Assembly: GCA_015067495.1 (NCBI GenBank)
Contig: SVMI01000003.1
Coordinates: 116,971-180,970, forward strand
Reading direction: 5' to 3'
DNA length: 64,000 nucleotides
Source of the DNA: Oscillospiraceae bacterium
GTDB taxonomy: Bacteria; Bacillota; Clostridia; Oscillospirales; Oscillospiraceae
The notes below the pieces were generated by a model. It had not been told where the DNA came from and searched no databases. It was given only the letters and a program-made list of their open reading frames with translations. A program made the translations under genes and the position numbers. This document shows, one piece after another, positions 57,057-64,000 of the stretch (the first letter of the stretch is position 1; every line of letters starts with the position of its first letter).

Positions 57057-60011
57057 ATGAATTTACCCTTGATCCGTGGCAAAAAATGGAACTATCTCGC
57101 TGTCGCCTTTGCGATTCCGGCGCTGGCGGTTCTGTGCCTGATGATCGCCGTGGGCTGCACGCCCTTCGGTACAAAATCTATGTTGTATTCCGATTGCTGG
57201 CATCAGTATTTCCCATTCTTCAAGGCCTTCCGTGAAGCCCTGCGAAACGGCGACAGTCTGCTGTTCAACTGGGACATTGGCATGGGACTTGACTATCTCG
57301 GTCTGATGTCCTACTATCTGGCATCACCGCTGAACCTTTTGAGCGTGCTGCTGCCGGATAGCTGGGTGCTGCCGTATTTTCAGCTGCTGACACCCATCAA
57401 GCTGGGTCTTGCCTCGCTGTTTTTCGCCATCTTCCTGAAAAAGATCTTCAACAAGGACGATCTGTCCATTGCGCTGTTTGGTTCTTTCTACGCACTGTGC
57501 GCATGGGCACTGGGTTACCAGTGGAACATCATGTGGCTGGATTCCTTTGCGCTGCTGCCCTTGGTGGCATTGGGAACGATCCTGCTGCTGCGGGACAAGA
57601 AGTACGTGCTTTACACCATTACGCTGTGTCTGGCGGTTTTGGTCAACTATTATATCGGCTTCTTTGTCTGTATTTTTGTACTGCTGATCTTTATTTGCTA
57701 TCAGATCACCAACTGGACGACTGCCAAGCGCTTTTTTGAGGATTTCCTGCGCATTGCAATCTTTACGGTTCTTGCCATCGGTATGACCGCTGTTTTGGAG
57801 ATCCCGACCCTTGCGGCGTTGGGCAATACCCAGTCCGGCGTCAACAAATTCCCGGACAGCTTCTCTTTGAACATCGTCCAGTACGCGGACTGCGCCGCGG
57901 CACGTGAGGCTTGGAATGTTTACAAGCAGGCGGTCGAAGCAGGAGATATTGCTGTCATGCAGTGGATCCGTGCGATTCTTGTATCTATCCCGCCTGTTTT
58001 CGACGGTATTGTACAGGTTGCAGGTAATATCGGCGGCGGTATCAGCCCTACCTTCAAGGAAGGTCTGCCCAATGTCTACAGCGGTGTCGGTACAGTGGTT
58101 CTGGCATTTTTATTCCTGAGTTCGAAGGATGTCAAGCGCCGTGAACGCTACTGCGCCCTTGGTCTGCTGCTGTTTATCATGGCGAGCTTTGTGATCCGCC
58201 AGCTGGATTATATCTGGCACGGCTTCCATTTTACCAACATGATCCCGTATCGCTTTAGCTTCCTGTTCTCCTTTGTGATGCTTTATATGGCGTACCGGGC
58301 TTATACCATGCGCGAGAGCTTTAAGGTCTGGCAGGTGATCGTATCCGGCGCGCTGGCGGTGATCGTGATCTTCCAGTCCAGCCTGACTGCCGGTGTGTCC
58401 AAGGCACTGGCAGCGACGGGGGAGATGTTCAGTCTTCTGTTCCAGTCCATGTCTCCTGACCCTGCTGTGCAGCAGACGGCGGCGCAGTCCCTTGAGACTC
58501 TTTACAACACCCACGGCGATGCCTATGTATTTCTGGTGTTCAACGTGGTGTTCCTGCTGCTGTATCTGATCCTGCTGCTGTATCCGATCCTGAACAAGAC
58601 AACCCCTGCACCGCAGCAATCCAAGAAAAAGAATAAGAAGGATAAAAAAGCTGAGCGGGAAGAGGAGAAGCCGCAGCCCGCTGCTCCCGCCAAGGTCGCA
58701 ACAGCAATTCTCGGTCTTGTCATGGTACTGGAGCTGACCATGAATGTGGTCAATTTCGGCGTCAACTTCTCCTACACCAACCTGCAGGGCTATCCCCGGG
58801 GTACGACCTACACGGAATCCATGATCCGTTATATGAAGGAGCGGGAGGACGAGCTTTTCTACCGCACCGAGGTCACCCATGCGCAGACCCTTAATGACGG
58901 TGCGCTGAATAACTACCACGGCGTTTCCACTTTTACAAGCTCCGCAAACGTCAAGGTCACAGAGTTTATGAGAGTGATGGGCTATAGCGCAAAAAACACC
59001 TATAACCGCTACTGCTTCGAGGAAAGCTCGCCGGTTGCCAATCTGTTTTTGAACCTGAAATATATGCTCGAGCGGGATGGCAAGGTGGAGAAAAACTCCT
59101 ACTTTGAGTCAGTGCACAGCTACGGAAACGTGTTTCTGCTTGAGAATAAGGCGTATCTGCCCCTCGGTTTCCTTGCGGAACCCGCACTTGGCGAGTATGA
59201 TTTCTTCGTGACTGACATGCCCGCCTTTGTCCGGCAGAATCAGATCTTTACTGCGGCAACGGGTGTGGAGGAGAATGTTTGGAATACCGGCACCGCTGCG
59301 AAGCTGACCATTGTTCCTCAAAATGTGACGATCACCAGCAGCACCGAAACCGGCTACTGCAATTATGAAGCCAAGAACGGCAGCGGCAAGCTGACCTATC
59401 GCTATGAGATCAAGACATCGGGCTTGATGTGTCTTGACCTGACGATGCCGGCGCGAAACAGCTTCAACGTCTACCTCAACGGCGCACACCTTTACAGCGA
59501 ATCCTTGACTCTGCCGCAGACGCTGGCAGTCTGTGAGGTTGTTCCCGGTGATGTCGTGGAGGTCAGAATTACCTGCAAAGCCAATGAAAGCAACAACATG
59601 ACCATCCGCCCTGCGATTATGGACGATGCGATCTTCCGCGACGGCTACGATGTTCTGTCTGCCTCCACGCTGAAGCTGACGGAGTTTACCAACACGAAGA
59701 TTGTCGGCAACATCACCTGTGATCGTGACGGTTTGCTCTACACCTCCATTCCTTACGACGGAAACTGGAAGGCAATGGTGGACGGTAAGGAGGCGGAGAT
59801 CTCTCTGGTTGCGGACGTGATGGTTGCATTGGAGCTCAGCGAGGGTGAGCATGAGATCGTTTTCGTCTATGAAAACAAGGCGTTTAATGTGGGTCTAGTG
59901 ATCTCCATCGTCTGCCTGTTGGCATTCCTTGGTATTCTCTATTGGGATCACCGTGTGTGGTGCAATGATAAATTGCGCAAGGCATGGTCGAAGATCTCCC
60001 GCAAAGCATAA
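57057..60011 (+). CDS. YfhO family membrane protein
   Basis: A 984-aa polytopic protein with about 13 predicted membrane helices in the first 450 residues, another near 490-510 and one at the C-terminus. The N-terminal SDCWHQYFPFFKAFREAL and LFNWDIGMGLDY blocks are typical of the YfhO family, which is related to GT-C-fold glycosyltransferases and is linked to lipoteichoic acid or surface glycosylation in Firmicutes. A Lys/Glu-rich cytoplasmic loop (KKKNKKDKKAEREEEK) separates the first helix block from a helix and a large extracytoplasmic beta-rich part (about residues 570-950). The ATG follows GGGAGG. Specificity is unknown. Confidence 0.88.
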   Translation: MNLPLIRGKKWNYLAVAFAIPALAVLCLMIAVGCTPFGTKSMLYSDCWHQYFPFFKAFREALRNGDSLLFNWDIGMGLDYLGLMSYYLASPLNLLSVLLPDSWVLPYFQLLTPIKLGLASLFFAIFLKKIFNKDDLSIALFGSFYALCAWALGYQWNIMWLDSFALLPLVALGTILLLRDKKYVLYTITLCLAVLVNYYIGFFVCIFVLLIFICYQITNWTTAKRFFEDFLRIAIFTVLAIGMTAVLEIPTLAALGNTQSGVNKFPDSFSLNIVQYADCAAAREAWNVYKQAVEAGDIAVMQWIRAILVSIPPVFDGIVQVAGNIGGGISPTFKEGLPNVYSGVGTVVLAFLFLSSKDVKRRERYCALGLLLFIMASFVIRQLDYIWHGFHFTNMIPYRFSFLFSFVMLYMAYRAYTMRESFKVWQVIVSGALAVIVIFQSSLTAGVSKALAATGEMFSLLFQSMSPDPAVQQTAAQSLETLYNTHGDAYVFLVFNVVFLLLYLILLLYPILNKTTPAPQQSKKKNKKDKKAEREEEKPQPAAPAKVATAILGLVMVLELTMNVVNFGVNFSYTNLQGYPRGTTYTESMIRYMKEREDELFYRTEVTHAQTLNDGALNNYHGVSTFTSSANVKVTEFMRVMGYSAKNTYNRYCFEESSPVANLFLNLKYMLERDGKVEKNSYFESVHSYGNVFLLENKAYLPLGFLAEPALGEYDFFVTDMPAFVRQNQIFTAATGVEENVWNTGTAAKLTIVPQNVTITSSTETGYCNYEAKNGSGKLTYRYEIKTSGLMCLDLTMPARNSFNVYLNGAHLYSESLTLPQTLAVCEVVPGDVVEVRITCKANESNNMTIRPAIMDDAIFRDGYDVLSASTLKLTEFTNTKIVGNITCDRDGLLYTSIPYDGNWKAMVDGKEAEISLVADVMVALELSEGEHEIVFVYENKAFNVGLVISIVCLLAFLGILYWDHRVWCNDKLRKAWSKISRKA

Positions 60012-60017
60012 AAATAT

Positions 60018-60051
60018 GCCGTGAGAGCATTGCTCTCACGGCGTTTCTTTT
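60018..60051. terminator. bidirectional terminator between yfhO-like and radical SAM genes
   Basis: GCCGTGAGAG (60018-60027) pairs with CTCTCACGGC (60033-60042), followed by GTTTCTTTT on the plus strand, between convergent genes. Confidence 0.85.
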
Positions 60052-60884
60052 GTAAAACGGGTGGCATATCCACAACGGCGGCAAAGCTCTTCCGGGGCAT
60101 TGCCGGTGCGGAAGCCGTCAAAAATGGCTCTGGCGCGGTGGGTTTCCAAAATGTCAGACAATTCCTCGTGCAAAAGGTTGCCGAGGGCAATGTCGCCCTC
60201 GTGATCGAGGCAGCAGGGGACGACTGTACCGTCGCACAGAACGCCGATGTGGTCGCGCATGCCATAACAGAAAACCCGCTGGCTTTTCTGAGATGCCTGC
60301 AGATCCGGCCATTCGAATTTGTCCGCGTGTTCCAGATAGACCTTTTGCCCAATACGGATACCCCGAGGCTCCGTGACCCACGGCTCGGGGAAATAGCGGT
60401 GGAGGATCTCAATGATTTTTTGATTTTCCGCGTCTGCGCCGCCCTGATTCCAAAGTCGATAGGATACAATCACCTTGCCCTGCGCCTGTACGCCAAAGCG
60501 GAAACAGCCGTCCAGATAGTCAGCAAGGGGGATCGTCAGATTGTTGGCTTCATAGGCATGGAGGGAAATGTTGACCTTGTGAAGCCCCTTTGCGCCGCAA
60601 AGACGCTCCCCGTGAGCGGGGAGGGCGATGCCATTCGTAGTCAGGATGACCCGAAAACCAGCCTGCGCAGCCAGTTCCAAAAAATGATGCAGCTGCGGGT
60701 GACAAAGAGGTTCACCCATCAGGTGGAAGTAGAGAAAATCCGTCCAAGGGCGAAGCTTTTCGAGAAGAATTGAAAAATCTGCTTCCTCCATTGCCTGCTT
60801 CGTGCGCCTTGTGCCGGGGCAGAAGCTGCATTTCAGATTGCAGATATTTGAAATTTCCAGATATACCTTGCGAAACCGTTTCAT
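60036..60884 (-). CDS. radical SAM/SPASM domain protein
   Basis: A 282-aa radical SAM enzyme. The ATG at 60884 follows GGAGGG; the ORF-track extension upstream overlaps mnmE on the other strand. The cluster motif CNLKCSFC (C-x3-C-x2-C) is near residues 15-22. The TIM-barrel part continues with FHLMGEPLCHP and ILTTNGIAL. The C-terminal SPASM-like region has CYGMRDHIGVLCDGTVVPCCLDHEGDIALGN and CRRCGY, which can hold an auxiliary iron-sulfur cluster. The substrate is unknown, and no peptide precursor gene is evident next to it. Confidence 0.85.
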   Translation of the reverse strand: MKRFRKVYLEISNICNLKCSFCPGTRRTKQAMEEADFSILLEKLRPWTDFLYFHLMGEPLCHPQLHHFLELAAQAGFRVILTTNGIALPAHGERLCGAKGLHKVNISLHAYEANNLTIPLADYLDGCFRFGVQAQGKVIVSYRLWNQGGADAENQKIIEILHRYFPEPWVTEPRGIRIGQKVYLEHADKFEWPDLQASQKSQRVFCYGMRDHIGVLCDGTVVPCCLDHEGDIALGNLLHEELSDILETHRARAIFDGFRTGNAPEELCRRCGYATRFTKETP

Positions 60885-60959
60885 CTTGCCCCTCCGTTCT
60901 TTTTCTATATCATAAGATCGGGCAGGGGAAAAGTCAAGCGGCGAGACATGCTGAAGTGG

Positions 60960-60987
60960 TTGCAATTTGCACGTTTGGTGGTATAAT
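60960..60987 (+). promoter_or_regulatory. promoter of mnmE
   Basis: TTGCAA (60960-60965) and TATAAT (60982-60987) with a 16-base spacer, 26 bases before the ATG. Confidence 0.7.
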
Positions 60988-61013
60988 GAAAAGAAAAACA
61001 AGGAGAATTGCGT

Positions 61014-62375
61014 ATGTTTGACACCATCGCTGCCGTATCTACCGGGCTTTCCGTTTCCGCGATCGGCATCATTCGCCTGACGGGCGATGATTGCGCCAAT
61101 GTTGCCGGGAAGGTATTCGAATTGAATAACGGACAGTCTTTGCCGCAGGCGAAGAACCGACAGCTGGTGCTGGGTACGCTGCACGATCAGCAGGGACGTG
61201 TGATCGACCAATGCTGCGCCATCTACTCCCGTGCGCCCCATACCTATACGGGAGAGGATACGGTGGAATTTCACTGCCATGGATCGCCTGCCGTGCTGGC
61301 AGCGGGGCTGGAAAGTCTTTACGCAGCCGGCGCAAGACCTGCCAAGCGGGGCGAGTTTACCAAACGGGCATTTTTGAACGGCAAGCTGGATCTGACCCAA
61401 GCGGAGGCGGTGATCGACCTGATCGAAGCGGAGAGCGCGGATGCGGCGGCGAATGCAGCCGGACAAGTGGGCGGCGTTTTACAAAAAAAGCTCTCGCCCA
61501 TCTATGACCGCCTGACCGACCTTTGCAGCCATTTCCATGCAGTGCTGGACTATCCCGATGAGGATATTGAGGATTTCGGACTTGCCAACTACGAAGCACC
61601 ACTACGCAGCGATGCCAAGGCGCTTTACAGTCTTCTTTCCACCTATGGGCAGGGACGCATCCTGAAGCACGGCGTTGCGGCTGCGATCGTCGGTCGTCCG
61701 AATGTAGGCAAGAGCAGCCTTCTGAACGCACTGGCTGGTTATGAGCGGGTGATCGTCACAGAGGTCGCCGGAACAACACGTGACACAGTAGAAGAGACGG
61801 TTATGCTGGGCAATACCCGCCTTCGTCTGATCGACACCGCCGGCATCCGTGACACGGATGACCGCATCGAAGCCATGGGCGTGGAGCGATCCAAGGCGGC
61901 GATGAAGGATGCGGATCTTGTGATCTTCGTCTGCGACGGAAGCGAAGCTCTGACAGAAGATGACCGGGCGATCATGGAGCTGTGTGCTGACCACGAGCAT
62001 GCGGTTGCGCTGATCAATAAGAGCGATCTTGGTAAGAAGGTGCAGCCTTCCGACCTTCCCTTCCTATACGTGATCGAGATCTGCGCCAGCACCGGCGAGG
62101 GTCTTGAGCAGCTGGCGGATGTGGTGGATCTGATGTTTGAGGGCAATATGCCTTGCGATGGCTCGATCCTGACAAACGCCCGCCAGTGCGATGCCTGCCG
62201 ACGTGCTTATGAAGCCATGCTGCGGGCGCTGCAGGGGCTGAAGCTGGGCTTGACACCTGATGCGGTGCTGATCGATGTGGAGGAAGCCATGGAAGCGATG
62301 GGAGAGGTGACCGGCGCAACGGTGCGCGAGGACATCACTGCCCGTATTTTTGAACGATTTTGTGTAGGAAAGTAA
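61014..62375 (+). CDS. mnmE: tRNA-modification GTPase MnmE
   Basis: A 453-aa GTPase that, with MnmG, modifies the wobble uridine of certain tRNAs. I start at the ATG at 61014 after AAGGAGA. The N-terminal formyl-THF-binding domain opens FDTIAAVSTG, and the helical domain follows. The G domain has GRPNVGKSSLLNAL near residues 225-238 (G1), GTTRDTVEE (G2), DTAG (G3) and NKSD (G4). The C-terminal C-x-GK motif is present as CVGK at the very end. Length is typical. mnmG is not in the window. Confidence 0.97.
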   Translation: MFDTIAAVSTGLSVSAIGIIRLTGDDCANVAGKVFELNNGQSLPQAKNRQLVLGTLHDQQGRVIDQCCAIYSRAPHTYTGEDTVEFHCHGSPAVLAAGLESLYAAGARPAKRGEFTKRAFLNGKLDLTQAEAVIDLIEAESADAAANAAGQVGGVLQKKLSPIYDRLTDLCSHFHAVLDYPDEDIEDFGLANYEAPLRSDAKALYSLLSTYGQGRILKHGVAAAIVGRPNVGKSSLLNALAGYERVIVTEVAGTTRDTVEETVMLGNTRLRLIDTAGIRDTDDRIEAMGVERSKAAMKDADLVIFVCDGSEALTEDDRAIMELCADHEHAVALINKSDLGKKVQPSDLPFLYVIEICASTGEGLEQLADVVDLMFEGNMPCDGSILTNARQCDACRRAYEAMLRALQGLKLGLTPDAVLIDVEEAMEAMGEVTGATVREDITARIFERFCVGK

Positions 62376-62378
62376 AGT

Positions 62379-63506
62379 ATGATCTATTTTGATAATTCTG
62401 CCACCACAAAGCCGTGCGACGCCGCTGTGGAGGCTGTGAACAAGGCGTTGACGCAGGGGTGGGGAAATCCCAGCGCGCTGTACCAATTCGGCATAGACGC
62501 ATCCAGAACGCTCCGTACGGCGCGTACCCAAGTAGCATCTGCCATGGGCGCGGAAAATGACCGGGTGTTCTTTACCTCAGGTGGCACGGAGGCGGACAAC
62601 TGGGCGATCCTCGGCTCGATCAAACGCATGGGAAAGCGCGGCAAGCACGTCGTCACCACTGCTATCGAGCATCATGCGGTACTCAATGTGATGAAGCAGC
62701 TGCAAAATGAGGGCTTCGAGATCACCTATCTTCAGCCTGATGAAATGGGCAGGATCACCCTCGATGCGTTGAAGGCAGCACTGCGGGCGGATACGAGCCT
62801 CGTTTCTGTGATGATGGTCAACAACGAGGTCGGTTCTGTGATGCCTATTTCCCAGATGGCGAAGCTGACACACAAGCTGTGCCCAGAGGCGATCTTCCAT
62901 ACCGATGCGGTGCAGGGGTTCATGAAGGTTCCCTTTGCAGCCAAAACCCTTGGTGCTGACCTGATCTCGGTGTCTTCCCACAAGGTACACGGGCCAAAGG
63001 GCTGCGGTGCGCTCTACATCAGCCCGCGGCTTCGTTCCTTCCCGCCGCTGATGATCGGCGGAGGGCAGGAGGGGGGCTTCCGCAGCGGCACAGAGGCAAC
63101 GCCTGCCATTCTCGGTTTTGCGGCAGCCTGCGTCGCGCTGCAGCCCACCTTCCGGGGGGACATTCAGCGCGAGAAGCAGCTGCTGGAGCTCTTGATCGAA
63201 CGTCTTTCCGCCATGGAGGGCGTGCAGATCAACGGCGCACATGACGCGCCGCACATTCTGTCGCTGTCGATCCCGGGCGTGCCGACTCAAAATTCCATCA
63301 ACATTCTGCAGGATGCGGGCATCTGCGTTTCTGCAGGCTCTGCCTGCGCCAAGGGTCACCGCAGCCATGTGCTGGAGGCAATGAAGCTGCCGCCCGAGGT
63401 GATGGACGGCTCGTTCCGCATTTCCCTCAGCCGGGAAACGACGGAGGAGGAGATCGCACAGCTCCTGAATGGTATTCAGGCGATTTTGGATTGGAGTAAA
63501 CGATAA
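62379..63506 (+). CDS. cysteine desulfurase, NifS/IscS-like
   Basis: A 375-aa PLP enzyme that releases sulfur from cysteine for iron-sulfur clusters or thio-modified tRNA. It starts MIYFDNSATTKP. The PLP site is SSHKVHGPKGCGAL near residues 200-213, TEADN and AIEHHAV are family blocks, and the catalytic Cys is in the short loop SAGSACAKGHRS near residues 320-331. It lies three bases after mnmE, which suggests a tRNA-thiolation role (often followed by thiI). The next plus-strand DNA is repeats, so no thiI is seen here. Confidence 0.93.
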   Translation: MIYFDNSATTKPCDAAVEAVNKALTQGWGNPSALYQFGIDASRTLRTARTQVASAMGAENDRVFFTSGGTEADNWAILGSIKRMGKRGKHVVTTAIEHHAVLNVMKQLQNEGFEITYLQPDEMGRITLDALKAALRADTSLVSVMMVNNEVGSVMPISQMAKLTHKLCPEAIFHTDAVQGFMKVPFAAKTLGADLISVSSHKVHGPKGCGALYISPRLRSFPPLMIGGGQEGGFRSGTEATPAILGFAAACVALQPTFRGDIQREKQLLELLIERLSAMEGVQINGAHDAPHILSLSIPGVPTQNSINILQDAGICVSAGSACAKGHRSHVLEAMKLPPEVMDGSFRISLSRETTEEEIAQLLNGIQAILDWSKR

Positions 63507-63512
63507 AAGAAA

Positions 63513-63537
63513 AGCCGGTGCCTATAAAGCACCGGCT
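63513..63537 (-). terminator. terminator, stronger in the minus direction
   Basis: AGCCGGTGC pairs with GCACCGGCT around a 7-base loop. Read on the minus strand it is followed by TTTCTTTT. It lies directly after the Ser-like tRNA fragment at 63540-63561 and may also end desulfurase transcripts. Confidence 0.75.
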
Positions 63538-63539
63538 CT

Positions 63540-63561
63540 TGGCGGAGTGAGAGGGATTTGA
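63540..63561 (-). pseudogene. tRNA-Ser-like 3'-end fragment A
   Basis: On the minus strand, TCAAATCCCTCTCACTCCGC plus CA has the form of a tRNA-Ser 3' half: T-arm 3' side, acceptor 3' side TCACTCC, discriminator G and CCA. No 5' body is present. The Ser identity rests on the CTCC-G-CCA ending and is tentative. Confidence 0.65.
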
Positions 63562-63674
63562 TTTGCATTTTGCCGTTGGCAAAACTAAGGTTCGCCTCCG
63601 TCAAGCCGTCGGCGGCAACAGTCCCCCGGACTGTTGCATTTAGAACGGTTCAAATCCCTTTTATCATCTTAACA

Positions 63675-63704
63675 AATAAAGACCGCCGAATGGCGGTCTT
63701 TATT
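63675..63704. terminator. terminator hairpin in unit A
   Basis: A 13-bp perfect stem AATAAAGACCGCC/GGCGGTCTTTATT around GAAT, T- and A-rich on both sides. On the minus strand it follows the Ser-like fragment of unit B. Confidence 0.8.
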
Positions 63705-63707
63705 CGT

Positions 63708-63729
63708 TGGCGGAGTGAGAGGGATTTGA
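63708..63729 (-). pseudogene. tRNA-Ser-like 3'-end fragment B
   Basis: Identical to fragment A: T-arm 3' side, acceptor 3' side, G and CCA, without a tRNA body. Confidence 0.65.
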
Positions 63730-63842
63730 TTTGCATTTTGCCGTTGGCAAAACTAAGGTTCGCCTCCGTCAAGCCGTCGGCGGCAACAGTCCCCCGGACT
63801 GTTGCATTTAGAACGGTTCAAATCCCTTTTATCATCTTAATA

Positions 63843-63872
63843 AATAAAGACCGCCGAATGGCGGTCTTTATT
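63843..63872. terminator. terminator hairpin in unit B
   Basis: Same 13-bp stem as in unit A. On the minus strand it would end transcripts coming from beyond the window, possibly from an intact tRNA gene. Confidence 0.75.
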
Positions 63873-63875
63873 TGT

Positions 63876-64000
63876 TGTGTAAGGACTATAAAAAAGATAT
63901 TTTCGGCCGTTTTGCGTATGACTTCGAACTCTCACAAAACATCTTGAGCTTTCTAATTTAGTGTGTGGTGGTGAGCCACCGTCAATCGATTAGTGGCTGT
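63876..64000. other. window end, nothing recognised
   Basis: About 125 bases without a convincing gene, tRNA or terminator. A short GGTGG-TGAG-CCACC hairpin is visible near 63968, with no clear role. Confidence 0.4.

Larger units (their letters stand above)
63540..63707 (-). repeat. tRNA-linked palindromic element, copy 2 (Ser-like), tandem unit A
   Basis: A 168-base unit repeated directly at 63708-63875 with only two differences that I can count. On the minus strand each unit reads: a terminator hairpin, an antisense T-arm (GGGATTTGAACC), the core ATGCAACAGTCC...GGCAAAATGCAAA, then TCAAATCCCTCTCACTCCGC and CA. The core matches copy 1 at 28735-28814, inverted. It encodes no credible protein; the 63558-63947 ORF runs through it. 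Confidence 0.85.
63708..63875 (-). repeat. tRNA-linked palindromic element, copy 3 (Ser-like), tandem unit B
   Basis: Second unit of the 168-base tandem repeat, nearly identical to unit A. Core at about 63730-63808. Confidence 0.85.

Noticed and set aside
63558-63947. 129-aa ORF with internal repeat
   Set aside because: It translates the 168-bp tandem repeat including tRNA-like fragments and terminators, and has no ribosome site. The same kind of peptide arises from the 28.7 kb copy, so it is a repeat artefact.

Overview
The window looks like a chromosomal segment of a Gram-positive gut Clostridia (Bacillota), most plausibly Oscillospirales/Ruminococcaceae. The evidence is the MraZ-led division and cell-wall cluster, T-box riboswitches, an MurE with the meso-diaminopimelate DNPR signature, a ferredoxin-dependent 2-oxoacid oxidoreductase, strong sigma-A promoters (several exact TTGACA-N17-TATAAT), CCA-encoding tRNA genes and fairly GC-rich coding sequence. 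Genus cannot be fixed from the sequence alone. No prophage, insertion sequence or CRISPR array was seen.

Layout. 0-11.3 kb: housekeeping genes (yqeK end, rsfS, leuS, rpsU, yqeG, an M24 peptidase, efp, an acidic zinc-ribbon protein, a GtrA protein, and on the minus strand rsmI, trmN6 and a 56-aa ferredoxin missing from the ORF track), plus a minus-strand TIM-barrel protein and a small Cys-containing protein of unknown function. 11.5-26.3 kb: a ClpC-type ATPase, then the dcw cluster mraZ-rsmH-ftsL-PBP-murE-murF-mraY-ftsW-murG-divIB-ftsZ, which lacks murD, murC, ddl and ftsA. 26.4-29.5 kb: a methyltransferase, Hsp33, a five-tRNA operon (Val-Asp-Phe-Gly-Cys), two unusual palindromic repeat regions and a DUF4275-like gene. 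29.6-31.5 kb: an amidohydrolase and a membrane protein.

31.5-45.6 kb is the most interesting region, a branched-chain amino acid module. On the minus strand, two paralogous acyl-CoA synthetases fused to N-terminal XRE-HTH and cupin domains lie upstream of a P-loop ATPase, a four-subunit 2-ketoisovalerate-type ferredoxin oxidoreductase and a branched-chain aminotransferase. Divergently on the plus strand is a LeuA-like protein whose catalytic motifs are destroyed but whose regulatory domain looks intact, followed by a protein fusing a sugar-isomerase-like TIM barrel to a third acyl-CoA synthetase. Three separate T-box leaders control these genes. By manual alignment their specifier codons read GTC (Val), ATC (Ile) and CTG (Leu). 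The simplest reading is salvage: branched-chain fatty acids are activated to acyl-CoAs, reductively carboxylated to 2-oxoacids and transaminated to Val, Ile and Leu, with each activating step induced by shortage of its own amino acid.

45.7-60 kb: a secreted transglutaminase-like surface protein, a D-aminopeptidase, an L-rhamnose operon (rhaA, aldolase, rhaB, a duplicated aldolase, a glycosidase-like protein), an M28 peptidase and a YfhO-type membrane protein. 60-64 kb: a radical SAM protein, mnmE, a cysteine desulfurase, and a 168-bp near-identical tandem repeat.

The tandem repeat shares its core with the repeat behind tRNA-Cys. Each copy joins an antisense tRNA T-arm, a core of about 80 nt with several hairpins, a sense tRNA 3' end (Cys at 28.8 kb, Ser-like at 63.5 and 63.7 kb) and a terminator hairpin. 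This looks like a family of small elements tied to tRNA 3' ends.
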